From: Branchinecta lynchi
Taxonomy: Eukaryota > Arthropoda > Branchiopoda > Anostraca > Branchinectidae
Assembly (NCBI GenBank): GCA_023053575.1
Contig: JAKZAP010000022.1
Coordinates: 14,922,518-14,986,517, forward strand
DNA: 64,000 nucleotides
Direction: 5' to 3'
In this document: one piece after another, positions 44,205 through 54,968 of the stretch
How positions within the stretch are numbered: the first letter of the stretch is position 1
How the letters are laid out: every line of letters begins with the position of its first letter
Translations under genes and position numbers: made by a program
Notes under the pieces: model-generated
What the model saw: the letters and a program-made list of their open reading frames with translations, nothing else
Told to the model about the DNA's origin: nothing
Database searches by the model: none

Positions 44205-44927
44205 ATTAGCGATTTTCTTGTTAGCGCTTGTCGACTCTATCCAGCCTTCTGGCTCTCCGACGCGGCGTCTGGACGCAAAATATTTGAAAACTGAACGCAA
44301 CGTGGTTAAAAAGTGGGAAAGCCGAGCCAAAGAAAATAAGTCCAAAACAGAAAATAGACCTGATGGCCTACAATGTCTTCCAAAATGAAAAGCAACAATT
44401 TGAAGCTTCTCGTGTCCTTAAAGCCTAGTCACACTGGGCTCAAAATGTGGCCTATTTGACGAACAACTGAAAATCCCTAGGGGACTTGAGATTTGATGGG
44501 CTTTCTGGCAGCTTGGGATAATTAAAATATAAATAAAATAAATAAAAGACTGTATTCAGGGGTCAATTAGAGTTCCTGTAACATAATCATACGCGCTGTT
44601 TTGCTCTAACTGATCTCCTGAATTTAAAACGACAACATTAAGAATTAGATGTATCTTGTTCTTTTTCTTTTTTCTACTCTTGCAACCCAAAAAGCCGGGA
44701 AATGAGCCCAGTGTGATCAAGCTCTTATGTGTGATAGAGTTGTAGGCGTACCTTGAAGCTTCCAGCTAAGTGTGCGCTGCGTGACTGACAAAACTCGGCT
44801 GGGCCGAAAAAGCGCTAAGAGTCGACCTACAAAGCAAAACAATGGCGGAAGGCGAGATTTCAGCTCATAAATCTGAAAGGCTAGGAATACTATAAAAGGC
44901 ATAATAAGCAAGAGGGGTCCTTTAAAA
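44205..44927 (+). repeat. Family H repeat, copy 2, with insertion
   Basis: Same landmarks as 33887. It is split after GTGTCCTTA by the inverted-repeat element at 44421-44723 and resumes with CTTATGTGTGATAGAGTTG. Ends GAGGGGTCCTTTAAA. Confidence 0.75.
44421..44723. mobile_element. 303-bp inverted-repeat insertion in family H
   Basis: Ends AAGCCTAGTCACACTGGGCT and, reverse-complemented, AGCTTGATCACACTGGGCT; the inner 14 bp TCACACTGGGCTCA are perfect. CTTA flanks both sides (44417-44420, 44724-44727). The homologous site at about 54770 (GTCCTTATATGTG) lacks the insertion. Superfamily uncertain. No coding capacity. Confidence 0.75.
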
Positions 44928-45704
44928 CCAAGGAGGTGTCGATAGAATGAGTGAGATTCGGGTCTCCGGATTCAAGAGCTGGTAGAGCCATTACGGAAGT
45001 AGCTTGCATTGCCATCATAGGTACGACGAGTCCTTTAACCGAATCTCCCTCGGTTGCCGATGCAAAATCTGCGGCCTCTCCGGGTAGCTAGCGGAAGAAA
45101 GGCAGAAGTGGTGTCACACTACTCCCAAAGATCGCGGTGATTGATTGACACAGGATTTGAGTCGTTTAGTTTAAGTCGTACGGACACGCTTACTCCTTCT
45201 TCCTGAGGATCACTGGCACTGACTTAGTCATATAGAGTATTGGCATCATAGGTACAACTTTCACGCGCTAAGTAGGCTTACTAGTTGATGTCGGTTATGG
45301 CGTTAACATGGAACGTTTCCTACCGAGGGAAATTTATGGAGAAACGCTACCATTTTCGGTTCCACCGTGAACGGATCTTCTTTCAAAGCCCAGCAGGCTG
45401 CTGCGTACATGCATCTTGACATGGTGTCAGGTCGTAAACAATATTAGAGCCTCCGTTAGGGAATTTGCATGTAGGACGTCGTTTGTCTCAAATTCAATCT
45501 GCTGAAATCAGAAGGTAACACCTTAGTAGTACAAACCACCCAGTGAGATATTAATCAGTTTTCTTGTATCCTGTGAGTGAATGCAAGTAGGGGGTAGTGA
45601 CTTTAATGACCCCTGGGTCGCAGCACCTATGAGACGTCAGTTTCTTTTAAGCAGCAGAGATAATCACGCGCGTGTTGTGAGAACGTGTCGATATCGTTTG
45701 CTAA
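44928..45704. other. Unassigned sequence
   Basis: A segment at 45034-45062 (CCGAATCTCCCTCGGTTGCC) is inverted at about 46423-46452 inside the LINE fragment, so part of this region is LINE-derived. The rest is unassigned. Confidence 0.4.
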
Positions 45705-46205
45705 GTCATTTCCTATCCGGTGAAAGCGAAATGCCGGGTGCACTTTTTCTGCAATGAATAGTTTAAACAAAGGCAAACACCAATCCGTCCAGAATTCCGT
45801 TCGTTTTTCAAAGTCGTTTCCTATTTTTTTTTTTTTTTTTTTTAGTCAGCTTGGGCTGAAGGACTATCTGTCGTTTCGTATCCGGTGGAGGCGAAAAGCC
45901 GGACTCATATAGACATGCCATTAACCGGAACCATTCCTGTATTTCCCTATAAAAAAATTTCTATTAAGAACCATGTGATGCGAATAATCCGTCCGGAATA
46001 CCCGTCATTTTACGAAGTCGTTTCCTATCCGGTGCAGGCGAAACGCCCGGACTTTAGTTGACACGTCAATGGACGGAACAATTGCTGCATTTCAGGTCTT
46101 CCCTTATGAACAGTTTAAACATATCTAGTCTCTCAGAAATCCACCCCGAATTCGGGTAATCTTACGAAGTCGTTTCCTAAGCTATCCGGTGCAGGAGGGG
46201 GAGAA
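45705..46205. repeat. Four degenerate ~150-bp tandem units
   Basis: 'GTCGTTTCCTATCCGGTG.AGGCGAAA' occurs near 45712, 45880, 46019 and 46168, followed by GACACG.CAATG.ACGGAAC. A poly-T run and a family G fragment (CAGCTTGGGCTGAAGG at 45848) interrupt the second unit. Confidence 0.65.
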
Positions 46206-46218
46206 GGCTTAAACATAT

Positions 46219-46585
46219 ATGTTACTGACTGGAACCCCGCGAAATCCTGCAGATCTCTGTCGGGTATTGTTCTTAAGGAACATACTATACCGAATACCGT
46301 ATTTCCGGTTTTGTAAATTCCTTCTTTTCCTCCCTCCTTGTTACCGTAATAGGAAGATTATGTCTAAATTTGGGATGAATGATGTTTTCGCGAAAGTTGC
46401 CGTATTGAGCAGAAAGCTATTTTGCATCGGCAACCGAGGGAGATTCGTATTGAGCAGAATGCAAGCCAACTGCCACCGTTTCACGGTCTTGCATTTGTTT
46501 ATTTTTCGTAGCCGTTTTTTTTTTCTTGAGTTTACTCCGCTATTTACCTTTGTTGTTATTAGTGGATAAGAAAATAAATAGGAAG
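46219..46585 (+). pseudogene. LINE reverse-transcriptase C-terminal fragment
   Basis: Encodes YFRFCKFLL..PPCYRNRKI followed by KFGMNDVF, the same family as 34500-35062 (YFRYCKF). It ends with TTACTCCGC..., GATAAGAAAATAAATAGG. Catalytic motifs are absent; it is 5'-truncated. Confidence 0.65.
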
Positions 46586-47130
46586 TTGTAGTGTTTCACG
46601 GATCTATCGCGTTATTCCGGTCGTTTTTTAGAGTATTCAATATCCGGTGAAACAACCTTGGTTCTGGAAAGAGAGTTCTATATCTGGCTAGTTTCACATA
46701 CAAATGGCTACGGTAGCACGGAGACCCGATTCTGGCGAAAACGCGAACTGTTTTGTGGATTATCGACTGAAAATTAGACAATTATTTCCCTAGAAGTAAT
46801 TAAATAAGTGGTCAAGGGAGGGGAATCCCTTGCAAGAATATATTCAAGGGTTTTATTTTGTTTCTGGTTTAATTATCACATATCTCAAACGCGTAGATAA
46901 TTAAACAAACGTCGCACGGGAGCTTGGCTAATAATTCTGAAAACAAAAATAGTCTAACACTTATGGACGCGAATACATAATTTGTAGCGAAAAGCCAGAC
47001 CAAGAGACAGACGTAAATTCAAGTTCTACGTAGACACACACACTATCTTAGAAAAGCTGAATCCGGGTACACAGCAGATGACATTTTTCAACGAGATTCT
47101 TCCAACTCAACCTCCGACTACTGTAAAGTA
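46586..47130. other. Unassigned sequence
   Basis: Begins with text like the 45705 array (TATCCGGTGAAAC near 46630). No gene. Confidence 0.35.
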
Positions 47131-47391
47131 AACAAGACCAAAGGTTTCGACGGGATCCCAAAAATTCAATATCTGATCCAGACAACTGAGTCTTGTCTTA
47201 GCCAGATCCAGTCATCGCCAGACTCCTTAAACATTTTTACAATTAAAATTCAGAAACACATTAAGGCCAAATAGCTAATCGTCTGAGAAAAACCTCCTGC
47301 CACTGCCGCCAATTTCCCGATTTCGGCCAAACTCTAGAACTAATTGTCCTGCAAAAAAAAGAAAGCTCAAAAATGAACTCAGGGAACATCT

Positions 47392-47955
47392 CAGGGAACA
47401 TCATACATGACCAGGAAATACAATTATGGCAGTGTGGGGTGGAGGCATCTGATTCATTGTGGTTGTACGCGAAGGCCAAAGAGACATGGGGGGAGGAAAT
47501 TTATTTTAAGGCGGGGATTCCAGCAGATCATTTGAGGTTGTTAATGAGTTTACGAGGTGATTGTCTACCTTTAGGAATGCGTAGAAGATATTTGGGTAAG
47601 GTAAGAGTGTTGTCTGGTCCTTACTTTTGCCCAATGTGTGGACATTTGGACGAAAATATTTTTCACGTAATGTGCGTATGTCCTGAGCTTTCAGATCTTC
47701 GTGGGGAAATTTTTGGTGTTAATATTTGGGGGGAGGATTGGTTGGTAAAAGTAATGGGAAGTAAAATATTTGGTGATATGGAAAATTTGGGAAGATTCCT
47801 TTCGGTCTCGATGAACCACAGAGAAAGATTCCTGTAAAGGAATATGTAAAATAGTTAGCATTTATTTGGTTTGTGTTTTTTATTTTTGTTTGTGTTTATT
47901 TTTTCCCATGGCCTCTGTGCTTTTAGTGGAATAAATCTTATCTTAATCTTATCAT
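47392..47955 (+). mobile_element. Non-LTR retrotransposon fragment inserted in family A
   Basis: Flanked by GAACATCT at 47384-47391 and 47956-47963. The frame to the stop at 47835-47837 has a WLYAKAKETWGEE region, DCLPLG, the zinc-binding motif CPMCGHLDENIFHVMCVC (C-x2-C-x8-H-x4-C) and ends MNHRERFL. The 3' UTR has CCATGGCCTCTGTGC, AATAAA and (ATCTT)n-like tail. It is related to 13047-13452. 5'-truncated, so immobile alone. Confidence 0.85.
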
Positions 47956-48684
47956 GAACATCTAATCAACTTCAAATAAAAATTTAACTTATAACAAATT
48001 TTCCGACTCCAGCCGGATTCCGGTCGAACTATATGTCCGGGTAAAATATGATTGTCACACACGGATTCAGCATGTCTTCTTGCCTAAATCGAACATCTAA
48101 TCAACTTCAACTAAAACTTTTAACTTTAACCAACTTTCCGGTTTGGGCCGGATTCCGGGCGAACAACTTGTCCGTTGAGAAAATGGTTTTCACCACCGTG
48201 TTCAGCGTGTCCTCCTACCCCTAAACTGAAGATCTAATCAACATAAAATCAAACTTTTACTTTTAACAAACTTTCCGGTTTTTACTGGATTCCTGGCGAA
48301 CTATTTGTTCGATGACAAAATGGTTTTTTTTTGACCATCTTGTTCAGCATGTCTTCCTACCCCTAAATCGAAAATCTAATTAACTTAAAATAAAACTTTT
48401 ACTTTTAACAAACTTTCCGGTTTTGGCCGGATTCCAGGCGAACTACTTGTTCGATGACAAAATGGTTTTCACCATCGTGTCCAGCATGTCTTCTTACCCC
48501 ATAATCGACTATCACATCAGCTGTTTCAAAATATTTTGTTTACCCCTTAATTTGAAACCCCTCCCCCACCCCTAAATGTAGGGCTACAAAGCCCATCTAC
48601 GAACTTGACTGGTTCGACGACCTAACGAATCCTCACACTAAGTTTCATCAAAATATCTCATTCCCTTCGAGAGTTATCGTGCTT

Positions 48685-48791
48685 ACAGACGGACGGACAG
48701 ACGGACGGACAGAAGGACAGACGGACAGACGGACGGACGGACAGACGGACAGACGGACAGACGGACAGACGGACAGACGGACAGACGGACA
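48685..48791. repeat. GGACAGAC minisatellite
   Basis: About 13 units of GGACAGAC/GGACGGAC within the head of family A. The complement gives Ser-Val-Cys-Pro repeats in all frames, which are not a gene. Confidence 0.9.
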
Positions 48792-49161
48792 ACTTTTGCG
48801 ATGTCATAGGTATCCCTCCACTTACGTTTTGGGATCTCAAAAAGTACCGTCACGGGTATGTTGATTGTTGGGGTAAACATCGACGCATGTGCAGACACAG
48901 TTACAAACCAATAAGTTGCCCTGGGTCTGAATCCTAGCTGATTGACATTCTCACAATTTTTCAGTTTTTGTTTCCGAAATCCAAGTAGGCTATCGGTTAA
49001 AATCGAGGTTAATAATATGACCGACGTAAGTCAACCTGCTATTGGACGGACCGGCAGACCGGATGTTCTCATATCTAGGTGTGGATTCTATAGGCTGGGT
49101 GGTCGCTCGTACCATTTTCAATTTCCGAACGTTCAGTACACAGTCTTTGAAAGCTTGCAAG

Positions 49162-49234
49162 TCCTCGGTAGTATAGTGGTCAGTATCCCCGCCTGTCACG
49201 CGGGAGACCGGGGGTTCGATTCCCCGCCGGGGAG
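49162..49234 (+). tRNA. tRNA-Asp (GTC), with one extra T-arm base
   Basis: TCCTCGGTAGTATAGTGG... with acceptor TCCTCGG/CCGGGGA, anticodon arm CCCGC-CTGTCAC-GCGGG (GTC) and discriminator G. The T arm reads CGGGGG-TTCGATT-CCCCG: one G more than canonical, making an 8-nt loop or a mismatched stem. All other features are intact, so it is either functional with a slipped stem or a very young pseudogene. Confidence 0.88.
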
Positions 49235-49567
49235 GATTTTTGCTGCTAACCAAGTTGGTCACGTGACATTTTTTTTTTTTAGTGAGAGTGTTCCCTGGAC
49301 AATCCACTATTGCGAGTGCTGTAGCAGCTTCCGGTTTTCACCGTTTTGTGTGGAGCTCATAACTCGTGAACCGATGCATGTATCAAGTTCGAGCTTGGTA
49401 CACTTGTGTGAATTGTGGTCTAGTTGTGCCTTTTGGGGGTCCCAACTCCCCAACGATCCGGTTCAGGGGCAATTGGCCTGAGATTGCCCGTTGAGTAGAG
49501 TTAATAACCAGTAGACAATGACAGGTATCAAGTTGAAAGCTAATATAATTGCTCGCGCTGGAGTTTT

Positions 49568-49836
49568 TATTTGAAATTTTTGAAATCCGTCGGACCGGAA
49601 AATTGGCAGAAGTAAGGCAGGAAGTTTCGATCGGTTTCGTTAAAATTGATATGAGTCCTGCTGAATCCATAGTTGAACTTGGTTTTCTCAGATGATTATC
49701 TATTTGGTCTTAATCTCTTTCTAAATTTTAATAGTAAAAATTTGAAGGAGTCTGGTTAAGACTGAATCTGGCGAAGACAAGACCCAACTGTCTGGATCAA
49801 ATATTGAATTTTGGGATCCCATCGAAACCTTTAGTA
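49568..49836 (+). repeat. Family A 3' fragment
   Basis: Matches the last ~270 bp of family A (GGCAGAAGTAAGGCAGGAAG, TTGGTTTTCTCAGATGATTA, GGGATCCCATCGAAACC). Confidence 0.75.
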
Positions 49837-50055
49837 TTCTTAACTTTGACTACAGACTCGTGTCACAAATGTTCGAATTGGTGTCTGTTACTTGCGAATA
49901 GTGTTGCTCGTGTTAGAATCTTACAGAACCGTACGGTAATGTTCACATTAGAAATTTCTGTCGATTGGTGATGACTTTTCCGCTATTTCCGCTATTTCAA
50001 GTGTCTCCTCTTATCCGCCAAGATCAACTAAAAAATAAATGAACAAAGAAAGAAA

Positions 50056-51980
50056 TAAGAGCTGTAAGCTCATATGGCACTTTGCACAAGTTAAGATATT
50101 TTGACTGATCAAAAGTAAGTTTCGACTTTGCGGTTGAGATGCGCACTCTAAGGGAGCTAGAACTTCATTTGCAAGCAAAACCCTTGAGGCAAAAATGCTA
50201 ATGGGCTGATGGGCATCATGAAAATGCATATATTGCTTAAAAGTATTTTTTTTACTTTGCTGTCAAGATTGGTACTTTAAGGAATAGTCGGATTTGGGAA
50301 GTAGCAATTTCTAAGCAAATGTTGTTGAATCTCCAATGTTCCAGCGAAGTTTCATCGTCCTAGCACATCTGGAAGTACCTTAACTCGCGATCACCGGAAT
50401 CCCAGACCCCCCCCCCCTCCAACTTCACCCATAATATCTGGAGCCAATCCGGTTCTGTAAATGATTAATCCAGAGCATCTGTGTGTCATCCCCGCGAAGT
50501 TCGATCCAGATCACACCAGTCTAAGCTGGTCAAGTATTTTCCGCCCTCCCCCCAATAATTGTCGGATTCGGTCCGGAAATGAAAAAGATCACCAGAGAAA
50601 AATGTCCTCTGTTCAATTATTAAATTTCACTCGAATCCGATCACCCATTCCAAAGTTACGCATGACTCACTATTCCGGATTCCGGATTTTTTACTCCAAG
50701 TCAGTTTGACCGAGTCCCTGATATGCCTGCCAAGTTTGGTCGTGAAAATCCCCAAAAACGGAATTCCGAGAAACCCCCTCCCCACCCCCTAAAGTGTCGG
50801 GATCCAGTCAAATTGTGTAAAGGATTTACATGGAGCAGATGTTTGTTCTTCCCAGCAAGTTTCACTCCGATACCTTCGAACCGTTTCTCGAGATTCCGGC
50901 GCCCCCCCCCCCCCCCAACTCCCCCACGGTATCCTTAGCCAATCCGATTCAGTAAATGAATTATCTAGAACATCTGTTTGTTCTTCCCACAAAGTTCCAT
51001 TCCGATCTCTCCATTCTAAGCGGGTCACGTATTCCCCCCCCCCCCCCAATAGTTGCCGGATTCGGTCCGGATATGAAAAAGATCACCGGAGTAATGTCCT
51101 CTATTCAATTCTTAAATTTCACTCGAATCCGATCACCCGTTCCAAAGTTACGCATGACTGAAAATTCCGGCTTCCCCTCCCTCCACTCCCCCCCCACCAC
51201 TATCAGATCGACACAATTTTTATTTCGAAGTCAGTTTGATGGGGTCCGTGATATGCCTGCCAAGTTTCATCGTGAAAATCCCCAAAACCGCCATCACCAG
51301 AATTCCGGCCCCCCCCCCCCCCATAAGTGCCCGGATCCAGTACAATTGTCTAAACGACTTATCTAGAGCAGGTACTTGTTCTTCCCAGCAAGTTTCACTC
51401 CAATCCCTCCATTCTCACCGTTTCTTGAAATTTCCGGTCTCCCTCCCCCCCCAACTCCCCCCTGGCTACCGAATCCGATCAAGACTTTAAACAGGACATC
51501 ACAGATATATAAGCTATTCAGTTATTAAGTTTCATTACAATCCGATCACCCCGTTCGAAAGTTACACACTTCTCAATTTCCCGGACTCCCTTGCCCTCCA
51601 ACCCCCCCCCCCCCAAAAAATGGTCGGATGGGAAAACTGATTATTTCTAAGTTTGTTTGCTTGGGTCTCTGATACGCCTGCCAAGTTTTCATGATCCCTA
51701 GCACATCTGGAAGTACGATAACTCTAAAAAGTGTGAAAAAATGCAATTTTCAAGTTTCCAGTGCCCTCCACTCCCCCGCATATGGTCGGATCGGGAAACT
51801 GATTATGTCCGGGTTAGTTTGGTCCGGGTCCCTGATATGCCTGCGAAGTTTCATTGTCCTAGCACATCTGGAAGTACCCTAACTCGAAAAAGTGTGACAA
51901 AAAACTCGGACCGACCGACCGACAGACAGACGGAATTGTGATCGGTATATGGCACTTGAGCTGGAGGCTGCAAGTGCCAT
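50056..51980 (+). repeat. Family B element, copy 3
   Basis: Starts AAGAGCTGTAAGCTCATATG and ends with stem TGGCACTTG/CAAGTGCCA (51950-51979). Internal paragraphs repeat with ~420-525-bp spacing, marked by GATATGCCTGCCAAGTTT near 50720, 51245, 51670 and 51835. Poly-C runs mark the same place in each paragraph. A CCGACCGACAGACAGA array precedes the end. Frames through it are P-rich by-products. Confidence 0.8.
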
Positions 51981-52070
51981 AAACACACAGGAAATAACTA
52001 TCACCAGCAGAATGGTTACCAGCCAATATGTCTGTAGGGTGACCAAGGTATTTTACCGACTAGCTGGCAA

Positions 52071-53412
52071 TTTTTGGGATCTCAAAACGAAAGTGGTGGG
52101 ATACCTATGACATCGCAAAAGTTGACCGTCTCCGCTCTGTCAGCGCGATAACTCTCGAAGGGAATGAGATATTTTGATGAAACTTGGCGTGGGGATTCTT
52201 TGGGTCAAGGGTAAGATCAAGTTCCTAGATGGGCTCTGTAACCCCATATTTAGGGGTGGGGGTTCAAATTAAAGGACACCTGAATACCCTATCTTTATGA
52301 CTTCCGTCAACATTGCCTGCAGAAAACCCAATCCGAATACGAAATACTGTTTCCAAGATACGATTTTTGCTCTATTTTGCATCTGTCCTTATTTCCAGTA
52401 CCGAACAATTTTAGAAATGAACAAATGCCTCCAATCAACCCTTCTTCTGGAATTTTGTTTAACCAGTTAAGCCCAAACGTATATCTAGAAGAAATTCCAA
52501 TACGATCCTGACAGCGCTGTACAAAGTTTGAATGAATTGCGCTTTTTGTCTTGGAGTCTGCATGTGCAAACCTCCGGAAACAAACATCCCTATTTTGAAA
52601 ACGTCACGCTCAGGAGAAGAATGCTCTCCGTGGCCATGTCTGTAAATGCATTCTCAATGGTGTGTTCAAGTATTGTTCAGGTGTCCTTTAAGTGACAAAC
52701 AAAATATTTTTAAACAGCTAATGTGATAGTCGATTATGGGGTAAGGAGATATGCTAAACACGATGACAAAAACCATTTTCTTGCCGGACAAGTAGTTCGT
52801 CCGGAATCCGGCAAAAAACGGAAAGTTGGTTAATATTAAAAGTTTTATTTGAATTTGATTAGATGGTCGATTTAGGGGCAAGAAGACATGCTGAACACTT
52901 ATGTGAAAAGTATTTTCTACCTGGACAACTAGTTCGCCCGAAATCCGGCCAAACCGGAAAATTTATTAAAAGCGAAAGTTTTATTTGAAGATGGTAGATG
53001 ACAGACTAGGGCTAAGAAGAGAACGGAAAGGACGCTGAGTCTGTTTATGACAATCAATTCTTACCCAGATATATAATTTGTCGAGAATCCGGTTGAAACC
53101 GGAAATTTTGTATAAGTTAAAGTTTTATTTCAAGTCGATTCGGTGTTCTGTATAGGATAAGGAGATTCGCTGAATTTGTTTCTGAATTGTTCTTTTTTTT
53201 GCTGCACAATTAGTTCTCTCGGAATTCGGCAAAACCGGAGATGTGGAAGAAGTAAAGCAGGAAGTTTCGGTCAGTATCTTCAAAATACATATGGTTTGTA
53301 GAGCTATATATCTGAACTTGGTTTTCTCAGATGATCAGCTGACGAAGAAAGACCCAATTGTCTGGATCAAATATTAGATTTTTGGGATCCCATCGAAACC
53401 TTAGGTCTTGTT
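52071..53412 (+). repeat. Family A element with TTAA insertion
   Basis: Head TTTTTGGGATCTCAAAACG (52071), tail GGGATCCCATCGAAACC..CTTGTT (53412). Removing the 415-bp insertion leaves about 0.92 kb; the CCGT array is reduced to almost nothing and one or two units are lost. Confidence 0.85.
52273..52687. mobile_element. piggyBac-like MITE
   Basis: 415 bp with terminal inverted repeats AGGACACCTGAATA / AGGACACCTGAACA. Flanked by TTAA on both sides (52269-52272, 52688-52691). The paralogous family A copy has a single TTAA at 43118-43121, showing a precise insertion. TTAA target duplication is the hallmark of the piggyBac superfamily. The interior has no open frame or transposase. Confidence 0.85.
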
Positions 53413-54564
53413 ACCAACTGTTTTCGATAAAACTGGAGCCGACACCCCTTTGAAAGTCAGTGGCGTACCGCTGAAAAATTCTCGGCATACCAGCAGCGTT
53501 TTGGCAGCAACCTGCACTCTGCTTTCCCTGGGGGTCCTGAACCACTGTGTAAGATCATCAAGACTTCAGACACATGCGCGACTCATGTCCCTTAAAAGGT
53601 CACACACATGAAAAAACAGCAACAACAAGAAGTGACGCGAAAAAGTAGTTTTTGCGAGTGGAGATCTATAGTTCATTACTGTCTGATGAGATACTATGAC
53701 CCTATTTATTCCCATCCCCGAACACGCCTCTGCAGTCCAAAGCGTCGATGCAATTTCATACACTCCCAATTCAATGGGCTGTTAATAATATGCAAAGTAA
53801 CAACAGTTGACATCACAATGGAACCACTAATGGCTAAGAATGGGCGCGCGGGATGGTCCAATTTCGGTGGGGAGTCAGAATTCGGGGAGATGTCGTGCCC
53901 TAATTTAAGATACTCAAGTCGTGACGAATTCTTGTAAAATTTCCGCATTAATTTCTTCGTGTCATTATTTTATGACCCATGGTTATAGTTATGAATGAGT
54001 TGTCTAAGCCGTCGACAGGATTAGCCTGAATTTTTTTTTTTTTTTTGAGGTTGAGGTTGAGAATTGTAATAGAAATAGTTTGAATGATGAGAATAATAAT
54101 AGTGGAAAGATAATCACGTTAAAATTGTATCATATGATTGAAATGTATAGATAGTGGAAAGAGTAAATATTGTTATTGAATATAGTTTTGTTAATTTAAT
54201 TTTATAAATAAAGATATAGGATGGAAGTGTAAAGATTAGAAAGAATTGAAGGAAAAAATAATTAAGAAATTCAAAAATAAACTTAGAGATAAAGGAAAGA
54301 GTAGGTGACGCTAAATAGATAGGCCGGTCATGTGTTTAAGTTAAGAAAAGAAGAAAAAAAAAAGTTGATAAGACCGTTGGCGTCACCGAGGGCAAGTGGA
54401 AGCGTAGTCACCTGGCCAATTCATATTGGACTGGAAGAAAAGAAAAGATACGACGAGGCTTTAAATAAAAGAAAAAAAAGCAATACTCTCACTAATAATG
54501 ATCTTTTCATAATGAAAGGGCTCAGAAATATGGTTTTTCCAAAATATCAGTACTTTCCACATGT
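53413..54564. other. Unassigned, AT-rich second half
   Basis: 53413-53940 has unremarkable frames on both strands. 54030-54370 is purine/AT-rich with AATAAA at 54206, possibly an old retrotransposon 3' UTR. Confidence 0.35.
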
Positions 54565-54968
54565 AACAGCTATTTTCTTGTTAGCGCTTGTCAACTCTCT
54601 TCAGCCTTAGGTTTTTGCGACGCAACGGCTGGACGCAAACTATTTGAAAACCAAATGTGCCGTGGTTAAAAAATGGGAAAACCAAGCAAAACAAAAGAAG
54701 TCCAAAACAGAAGATAGACTTGATGGTCCACCATGTCTTCCAAAACTAAAAACAACACTTTTTGTCCTTATATGTGAAAGAGTTGTCGGCTAAGTTTGTG
54801 TTACGTGACCTGCAAAACGCGGCTTGGCCGAAAGATTGCTAAAAATTTACAGGTACAACACGAAACAATGGCGAAAGCGTGGATATCAGAATCTTATAAT
54901 TTCGTAAGGGAGCAAGGGATAATATAAAATGAAGGATAAGGAAGACTGCAAGACGGTTCTTTAAAGCA
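54565..54968 (+). repeat. Family H repeat, copy 3
   Basis: Same landmarks as 33887 and 44205, without the 303-bp insertion; provides the empty site near 54770. Confidence 0.7.

Larger units (their letters stand above)
47131..48843 (-). repeat. Family A element with LINE insertion
   Basis: A full-length minus copy from GAGATCCCAAAACG (48843) to CCTTTGGTCTTGTTT (47131). Removing the 564-bp LINE fragment leaves about 1.15 kb, matching the 42913 copy. The CCGTC array is expanded at 48685-48791. Confidence 0.85.

Noticed and set aside
48658..48898. Ser-Val-Cys-Pro repeat proteins on the minus strand
   Set aside because: Translation of the GGACAGAC minisatellite; every frame is open for the same reason.
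48942..49481. 179-codon plus frame
   Set aside because: It reads through the tRNA-Asp gene and has no domain or splice evidence.
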